A DNA stretch of 47,861 nucleotides from positions 1 through 47,861 of the forward strand of contig NZ_JACJUD010000009.1 of the NCBI RefSeq assembly GCF_014174475.1, in the 5' to 3' direction. Source of the DNA: Aquipseudomonas ullengensis. Its GTDB lineage: Bacteria > Pseudomonadota > Gammaproteobacteria > Pseudomonadales > Pseudomonadaceae. Under the pieces are notes generated by a model. It was given only the letters and a program-made list of their open reading frames with translations. It was not told where the DNA came from and searched no databases. Each line of letters begins with the position of its first letter. Within the stretch, counting starts at the first letter, position 1. This document shows, in pieces, positions 43,111-47,861 of this stretch. A program made the translations under genes and the position numbers.

Positions 43111-43514
43111 ACATCGGCCAAGCTGCCAAACAGTCCGGCCTCAGCGCCAAGATGATCCGCTACTACGAATCCATCGGCCTGCTGCAACCCGCCGGACGCA
43201 GCGACAGCGGCTACCGCCTGTATGGCGCGCAAGACCTGCACGTGCTGGCCTTCATCAAGCGCTCGCGTGACCTTGGCTTCTCCCTGGAGGAGGTAGGCAA
43301 GCTGCTGGCCTTGTGGCAAGACCGTGACCGCGCCAGCGCCGACGTCAAAGCCCTGGCCCAGGCGCATATCAGCGAGCTGAACCGCAAGATCGAAGAACTC
43401 AGCAGCCTGCGCGACACCCTGACCGACCTGGTGCAGCACTGCCAAGGCGATCACCGACCCGACTGCCCGATTCTCAAGGGGCTGGAGACGGGTTGCTGCG
43501 GCGCCACTGCATAA
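43107..43514 (+). CDS. cueR: Copper-responsive MerR family activator CueR
   Basis: 135 aa. The N-terminal HTH is MNIGQAAKQSGLSAKMIRYY, a dimerisation helix follows, and the C-terminal metal loop is HCQGDHRPDC. Cys112 and Cys120 match the Cu(I) ligands of E. coli CueR, and Ser77, which selects monovalent ions, is kept. Its ATG overlaps the copA stop (ATGA), so it is made from the promoter it activates, a positive loop. Extra cysteines at the tail (CC) may be free. Confidence 0.93.
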   Translation: MNIGQAAKQSGLSAKMIRYYESIGLLQPAGRSDSGYRLYGAQDLHVLAFIKRSRDLGFSLEEVGKLLALWQDRDRASADVKALAQAHISELNRKIEELSSLRDTLTDLVQHCQGDHRPDCPILKGLETGCCGATA

Positions 43515-43561
43515 GTTGCGACCTTGAAATAGGTACGAGTAACGACCGCTGATTTTCACTC

Positions 43562-43610
43562 CTGCACAAAGCACAACGCCGGCGCAGAGCCGGCGTTGTG
43601 CTTTGTGCAG
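43562..43610. terminator. Perfect 22-bp hairpin after cueR
   Basis: CTGCACAAAGCACAACGCCGGC (arm 43562-43583), loop GCAGA, exact complement (43589-43610). It lies between convergent cueR and the siderophore receptor. Very stable, but without a T-run, so ordinary Rho-independent termination is not assured. Confidence 0.65.
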
Positions 43611-43650
43611 TGAGCGAGGGCAGACAGCTGCCATCGCTCACGGTTTTGCC

Positions 43651-45903
43651 TTAGAAGCGGTACTTCGCGGAAGCGGTCAGGCTACGCGGTGCGCCGTAGG
43701 TCATCGCGCCGTAGGCATCGAAGATGTCGAAGTACTTCTCGTCGGTCACGTTGTTGGCGTTCAGTTGACCCGAGAGGTTCTCGGTGAACTCGTAGCGCGC
43801 CATCAGGTTGACCAGGGCGTAAGCGTCCTGCTCGATCTTCTCGGGGTTGCCCGCCGGGTTGGTAGCGTAGGTGTAGATGCTGTCCTGCCAGTTGACGCCG
43901 CCGCCAATGACCAGCTTGTTGAGCACGCCAGGCAGACGATAAGTGGTGAAGGTACGCAGCAGCTTGGTCGGGTACAGGGTGTTCACGTCGTTATCATCAG
44001 CATCTTCGGCGGTGAACTGGGTGTAACCCACCGAGGCATTCCAGTTGTTGGCCAGCTCGCCGGATACTTCCAGCTCGAAGCCTTCACTGGTTGCGCCTTC
44101 GCTGGCCTCATAGGCATAGCCGCCCATGGGGTTGGAAGGGTCGATCAGCACGCCAGTGCTCTGGCCCAGATTGTCCTGCTTGATCTGGAAGACGGCAGCA
44201 GAGGCATTCAAGCGACCATCGTAGAACTCGCCTTTGAGGCCGATCTCATTGCTTTCGCCAACGATCGGGTCCAGCTGCTGCCCACTGCTATCGCGAACCG
44301 ATTGCGGCAGGAAGATTTCCGTGTAGCTGGCATAGGCCGAGATGTTTTCGGTGAGGTCGTAGACGAGGCCCGCATACGGCGTCACTTCGTTATCGACATC
44401 GGTCTTGCTGACTTCGGAGTAGATGTCATCACTGGTCTTCTCGTACCAGCTTTCCCGCGCGCCCAGGATCACCTTCAGGTCGTCGGTCACGTTCAGGCGG
44501 GTAGCCGCGTACAGCCCCTTCTGCCGTGTTTCGCTGTAACCGTAGTCACTGCGTGGCCCCCAGATCGGCTCGGGGAAGTCACCGTTGTAGCTATCGAAGT
44601 TGGCCACACCACCAAAGCCGGTTTGCGCATCGAGCGAGTCAGCGTCGAACTCCTGTTTGCTGTCGACGTAACCGAAAGCCAGATCGTGTTCACGGCCCAG
44701 CAGCGAGAACGGGCCATCGACACGAATGCTGTAGTCGTCCTGGGTGGTCTCGGTTTTATAGGTCGCCGGGAACGAGTACATGCCGCTGCTACCGTTCCGG
44801 CCCGGGTTACCGGAGAGGTACAGCAGCGAGGAGTCGCCGTTACGCTCGCCACGGTTGTAGCTCAGGTTCAGCTTCCAATCGTTGGCGAAGGTGTGGTCGA
44901 GGTTGACGAAGTAGGTCTCGTAAGTGGTGTCCCACTTGCTCCAATCAGCCGACGTGGATTTGGAACGGCTCCAGTCAGTGCGGCTGCCATCGGCGTACCA
45001 GACTGGCAAGCCACCCCACATGGGCGAGTCAGAGTTGGTTTCCTGGCGGCTCAAACCGAACCACAGCGTGGTGTCTTCGGTCAGGTCGATGTCCATGGTG
45101 CCATAGAGGGTTTCACGCTGGGTCGAGTTCATGTCGATCCAGCTGTCGCCTTCGTTGGTCTCGCCAACCAGACGGGCGCGAACAGTGCCGGCCTCGTTCA
45201 GCGCCGTGGAGATATCAGCCTCGGTGCCGTAGGTGTCCCAGGTGCCAGCACTGAGTTCCACCGAGCCTTTCAGCTCACGGCTGTTGGCGCGCTTGCGCAC
45301 CATGTTGATGGAGGCGGAAGGATCGCCAGCGCCGGTCATCAGGCCGTTGGCGCCACGGACGACTTCAACGCGGTCATACATGGCCAGGCTGCTGAAGATC
45401 TCGCCCGAGCTCCATGGCTGCTCATAGATAGTCGGTACGCCGTCGATCATCAGCGAGTTGAGCTCGAAACCACGGGCGTTGATCTGGCCCCGGCTGGTTT
45501 CGTAGCGGTTCATCGAGATACCGGTGGTGTTATTGACCACGTCGGTAATGGTCTGCAGGTCCTGGTCCTGCATGCGCTGCTGGGTAACCACGGTGACCGA
45601 CTGCGGGGTTTCGCGCAGGGACATTTTCAGCGGTGTGGCAGTGCGCGCAGAACCCGTGGTGTAGGACTGGGTGTCCTCGGTGACGTCGCCAAGCTGGCTG
45701 TCGGCGGTACTGGAAATAGCCGTGGCGTCGAGGGTAATGGCGCTACCAGCTTCAGTCTTCTGCGCCTCTTCAGCGTGCACCGATGGCGCAGCGAAGGCGA
45801 TACCGGCGGCCAGCATGTGCACAGCCAGGGCCAGCGGACGAAGAGCAACGGATGAGTGCGTCACAACAGCGTCTTGTTGACGCAGGGTAACCAGAAGGGA
45901 CAT
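43651..45903 (-). CDS. TonB-dependent ferric-siderophore receptor
   Basis: A 750-aa outer-membrane receptor. A signal peptide (cleavage near VHAEEA, about residue 44) is followed by a TonB-box-like stretch near ITLDAT and a plug domain with TPLKMSLRETPQSVTVVTQQRM and GFELNSLMIDGVPT. A 22-strand barrel ends in the expected C-terminal Phe (YRF). No signalling STN domain precedes the plug, so it is a plain transducer of the FhuE/FoxA group, which take hydroxamate siderophores; the ligand is not decided. A Fur box lies upstream. Confidence 0.93.
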   Translation of the reverse strand: MSLLVTLRQQDAVVTHSSVALRPLALAVHMLAAGIAFAAPSVHAEEAQKTEAGSAITLDATAISSTADSQLGDVTEDTQSYTTGSARTATPLKMSLRETPQSVTVVTQQRMQDQDLQTITDVVNNTTGISMNRYETSRGQINARGFELNSLMIDGVPTIYEQPWSSGEIFSSLAMYDRVEVVRGANGLMTGAGDPSASINMVRKRANSRELKGSVELSAGTWDTYGTEADISTALNEAGTVRARLVGETNEGDSWIDMNSTQRETLYGTMDIDLTEDTTLWFGLSRQETNSDSPMWGGLPVWYADGSRTDWSRSKSTSADWSKWDTTYETYFVNLDHTFANDWKLNLSYNRGERNGDSSLLYLSGNPGRNGSSGMYSFPATYKTETTQDDYSIRVDGPFSLLGREHDLAFGYVDSKQEFDADSLDAQTGFGGVANFDSYNGDFPEPIWGPRSDYGYSETRQKGLYAATRLNVTDDLKVILGARESWYEKTSDDIYSEVSKTDVDNEVTPYAGLVYDLTENISAYASYTEIFLPQSVRDSSGQQLDPIVGESNEIGLKGEFYDGRLNASAAVFQIKQDNLGQSTGVLIDPSNPMGGYAYEASEGATSEGFELEVSGELANNWNASVGYTQFTAEDADDNDVNTLYPTKLLRTFTTYRLPGVLNKLVIGGGVNWQDSIYTYATNPAGNPEKIEQDAYALVNLMARYEFTENLSGQLNANNVTDEKYFDIFDAYGAMTYGAPRSLTASAKYRF

Positions 45904-45920
45904 GAAGGTGCTTCCAGATA

Positions 45921-45953
45921 ATTATAGTGTTGGCGAGAATCATTATCATAAGC
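45921..45953 (-). promoter_or_regulatory. Fur box and -10 of the siderophore receptor
   Basis: A consensus -10 TATAAT (minus strand, 45921-45926), with a 19-bp Fur site at 45935-45953 matching the GATAAT-repeat consensus at about 15 of 19 positions. The site covers the -35 region, so iron should repress the receptor. Confidence 0.85.
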
Positions 45954-46039
45954 TATTAACTTCCCAAGTGGAATAATTGTGCAAGCCTGTGGATTCTGCT
46001 AAACGCCGACACACCCCGCATAACGCCAGGCCTGAAATG

Positions 46040-46065
46040 AAAAAAGGGAGCCGAAGCTCCCTTTT
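46040..46065 (-). terminator. Rho-independent terminator after ftnA
   Basis: AAAAGGGAGC and GCTCCCTTTT arms with a four-base loop. On the minus strand they are followed by a T-run. Confidence 0.88.
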
Positions 46066-46079
46066 CATAGCAGTGGCGA

Positions 46080-46544
46080 TTACGCCTGCGACTGCAGGTA
46101 ATTCTCCAGCCCCACGCGATCGATCAGGCCGAGCTGCTGTTCCAGCCAGTAGGCGTGGTCTTCTTCGGTGTCCTTGAGCTGCAGGGCGAGGATGTCGCGA
46201 CTCATGTAGTCCTTGTGCTTCTCACACAGGGTGATGCCTTTGCTCAGCGCCTCACGTACTTCGTATTCCAGCTTGAGGTCGGCACGCAGCATCTCGGGCA
46301 CGGTGGTGCCGGGGACGATGGTCTTGGGGGTCATGTCCGGAGTCGCTTCGAGGAACAGGATGCGCTTGAGCAGGGCATCGGCGTGTTCGGTTTCTTCCTC
46401 CATCTCGTGATTGAGACGCACGTAGAGTTTGTCGAATCCCCAGTCTTGGTACATCCGCGAATGCAGAAAGTACTGGTCGCGCGCGGCGAGTTCGCCACGC
46501 AGCAGGTCCTTGAGGTATTCGATGACTTCGGCCTGGCCTTGCAT
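46080..46544 (-). CDS. ftnA: Ferritin FtnA (bacterioferritin-like, haem ligand absent)
   Basis: A 154-aa four-helix iron store. Ferroxidase ligands E18, E51 and H54, and the E127/H130 pair in DTEEDHAYW, are present. The position of haem-binding Met52 of true bacterioferritin is Thr52 (EEETEHAD), so it should not bind haem. P. aeruginosa FtnA, first called BfrA, has the same change. The ATG at 46544 gives the family length; the frame reaches 46601 without support. Next to a Fur-regulated receptor, it joins iron uptake to storage. Confidence 0.92.
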   Translation of the reverse strand: MQGQAEVIEYLKDLLRGELAARDQYFLHSRMYQDWGFDKLYVRLNHEMEEETEHADALLKRILFLEATPDMTPKTIVPGTTVPEMLRADLKLEYEVREALSKGITLCEKHKDYMSRDILALQLKDTEEDHAYWLEQQLGLIDRVGLENYLQSQA

Positions 46545-46665
46545 GTTCGGATGTCCCGGAAAAAGCGGATTAAGTGCCAAGCTTCGACCCTGATCGAGCA
46601 ATGGTCAAGCCTGTAAATGTCGCACCTGGCGGAGCGATTCGCATTCCGCCAAAGCCGCATGGCAG

Positions 46666-47550
46666 CTAGGCTGCAGGGCTTTTCGCCAACCCTGGAAAAG
46701 ACCGCGGCATGACGGTGATGGCCAGGCCGCCAAACACCAGTCCACAGGCCAGCCAACCAAGCATGGTCAACGACTCGCCGAGCAGCAGCCAACCGGCCAG
46801 CAGACCGGAAACCGGCACCGCCAGTGCGAAGGGCGTGACCAGGCTGGCCGGATAACGGCGCAGCAAAAAACTCCAGATGGCGAAGCCGACTGTGGTGGCG
46901 AGGAAGGCGATATAGAGCAACGCGCCCACGCCGCGCCAGCTCAGGTGCGAGAGCGCCGTGGTAATCGCCTGTGGGCCTTCGAACAGATACGACAAACCCA
47001 GCAGTGGCAACGGCGGCACCAGGCTCACCCAGCAGATCAGCCGCAGCATGTCGCTGGCCCCGGAGCGTTTGGTCGCGATATTGGCGCAAGCCCAGGCCAG
47101 CGCAGCGATGATCACCAGAGCGAAAGCCAGCAGGCTGTCACCCAGCGGTCGTTGCAGGCCGATCAGCACCAAGCCACCGGCGGCCAGGGCCAGCCCGGCC
47201 AATGCGCGGCGACTGGGACGCTCGCCCAGCACCAGCGCGGCAATCAACACGGTGAAGAACACCTGACTCTGCAGCACCAGCGAGGAAAGCCCGGCCGGCA
47301 TGCCCAGGTGCATGCCGACAAACAGCAGGCCGAACTTGATCACCCCGAGCAGCACGCCGATCTGCACGATGCGCCACCAGGGCGCCGGCAACGGGCCGCG
47401 CAGAATTAGCAGCGGCAATGCCGCCAGGGCGAAGCGCAGGGCGCAGAACAGCAATGGCGGGAAATCCTCCAGGCCAACCTTGATCACCACGAAGTTGACG
47501 CCCCAGATCAGGGTGACCAGCAGGGCGAGCAGAATGTGCGGCAAGGGCAT
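46666..47550 (-). CDS. EamA/DMT superfamily transporter
   Basis: A 294-aa, ten-helix protein with two EamA repeats. The first begins LVTLIWGVNFVVIKVGL and contains PPLLFCALRF; the second has AWACANIATKR and ATTVGFAIWSFLLRRYPASLVTPFALAVPVSGLLAGWLLLGE. E. coli EamA exports cysteine metabolites; the substrate here is unknown. AGGAG lies eight bases before the ATG at 47550. Confidence 0.9.
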   Translation of the reverse strand: MPLPHILLALLVTLIWGVNFVVIKVGLEDFPPLLFCALRFALAALPLLILRGPLPAPWWRIVQIGVLLGVIKFGLLFVGMHLGMPAGLSSLVLQSQVFFTVLIAALVLGERPSRRALAGLALAAGGLVLIGLQRPLGDSLLAFALVIIAALAWACANIATKRSGASDMLRLICWVSLVPPLPLLGLSYLFEGPQAITTALSHLSWRGVGALLYIAFLATTVGFAIWSFLLRRYPASLVTPFALAVPVSGLLAGWLLLGESLTMLGWLACGLVFGGLAITVMPRSFPGLAKSPAA

Positions 47551-47774
47551 GGCGAGGGCTCCTGGAAAACTCCGCGCACACTAGCAGTTGGCGTGCGCGG
47601 CGCATGGATACAGTTGCCGAGTAACAGTCCGGAATACGGAGTTGCTCTCACGCTTGAGGGCACGTGCGGGACGCATCAGCTGAGCCAAGTTCGGACACAG
47701 ACTTATCCAGCCCGCACGCCGCCCCCTCACCCTGCCCTTGTTGTGGTCAACGAGAACTGGACACTGGTTTAGGT
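47551..47774. other. Gap to the insertion sequence end
   Basis: 224 bases with no gene. It probably holds the promoter of the DMT gene and, near 47740-47774, the terminal bases of the IS element (GGTCAACGAGAACTGGACAC at 47747-47766 may be part of its inverted repeat). The exact IS edge cannot be set without the other end. Confidence 0.4.
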
Positions 47775-47861
47775 TTATCCGGCCAGTGATTCGGTTTCCG
47801 CTGGCGTTCTGTATCCGTTGTAGCTGTGTGGTCGTTGATGGTTGTAGTAATCCGTCAGGTA
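47775..47861 (-). mobile_element. IS3-family transposase, C-terminal end, cut by the window edge
   Basis: The minus-strand frame ends YNHQRPHSYNGYRTPAE, then TESLAG and a TAA stop at 47775-47777. This is the universal C-terminus of IS3-family OrfB (DDE rve domain). Only the last 28 codons are in the window, so the rest of the element, including the catalytic residues, lies to the right. The IS belongs on the minus strand, and its 3' end faces the DMT gene. Confidence 0.9.

Noticed and set aside
46080..46544. Haem-binding bacterioferritin
   Set aside because: The haem-ligand position 52 is Thr, and the sequence matches FtnA better.
47536..47772. A 78-codon frame between the DMT gene and the IS
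   Set aside because: No ribosome site or family; it overlaps the DMT start and the IS end.

Overview
The window is a chromosomal segment of a Pseudomonas species. The basis is high GC, typical Pseudomonas gene families, a PrrF-type small RNA, Pseudomonas REP-like palindromes, and a left-arm gene order (rrn promoters, msrQ, msrP, pssA, ilvC, ilvH, ilvI, DUF4124, yqcC-like, lpoP, mrcB, kinase-like ATPase, pentapeptide protein, TfoX-C protein, cbpA, prrF) that I recall as matching P. aeruginosa PAO1 around PA4691-PA4704. Some features (a methyltransferase insertion, a single prrF, no phu haem genes next to it) show it is not P. aeruginosa. A mendocina/oleovorans/alcaligenes-type relative is plausible but unproven.

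Layout. 1-345: four tandem sigma70 promoters of stringent rRNA type fire leftwards out of the window, so an rRNA operon very probably lies just left of it. 346-2840: periplasmic methionine-sulfoxide repair (MsrPQ) and phosphatidylserine synthase. 3001-6289: the ilvIHC operon for branched-chain amino acids. 6700-10547: a small envelope protein, then mrcB-lpoP-yqcC (PBP1b, its lipoprotein activator and a small protein). 10665-14613: housekeeping-like small genes ending in the cyclic-nucleotide-binding protein CbpA. 14715-14863: a Fur-box promoter and one PrrF iron-response sRNA. 14972-17934: LEA-type lipoprotein, YihY/BrkB membrane protein, PhnA/YjdM zinc-ribbon protein, a tyrosine/proline-rich secreted protein, GNAT enzyme.

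17935-20310 is the most accessory-looking part. Two ~220-bp copies of one repeat, in opposite orientation, bracket an unrecognised 113-aa membrane protein, followed by an unrecognised beta-propeller-like protein. 20329-26330 is a catabolic block: a class I amidotransferase (PuuD family), beta-alanine/malonate-semialdehyde catabolism (bauC, bauA, divergent LysR bauR) and a RutR-like TetR regulator. These fit breakdown of polyamine- or pyrimidine-derived beta-alanine. 26492-28583: a LysR/quinone-oxidoreductase divergent pair. 28584-29059 and 33201-33433 are dense, partly nested palindromic repeats flanking a 1297-aa PAS/GAF/GGDEF/EAL signalling protein and a 59-aa small ORF.

33434-43514 is export and metal defence: an MFS drug transporter, an RND pump with adaptor but no outer-membrane factor and a divergent TetR repressor, then a copper block (copZ, an unknown secreted protein, copA-cueR) with two CueR-type 19-bp-spacer promoters. 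43651-46544 is iron: a Fur-box-controlled TonB-dependent siderophore receptor and the ferritin FtnA. The window ends with a DMT exporter and the C-terminal end of an IS3-family transposase cut by the right boundary.

No CRISPR array, complete mobile element, tRNA or rRNA gene was found inside the window. Nothing I can see amounts to a clearly new multi-gene system. The best leads are the inverted-repeat-flanked cassette at 18150-19065, the nested repeats at 28597-28921, the msrP ribosome-site hairpin, the long hairpin upstream of the PuuD-like gene, and the four-promoter array.
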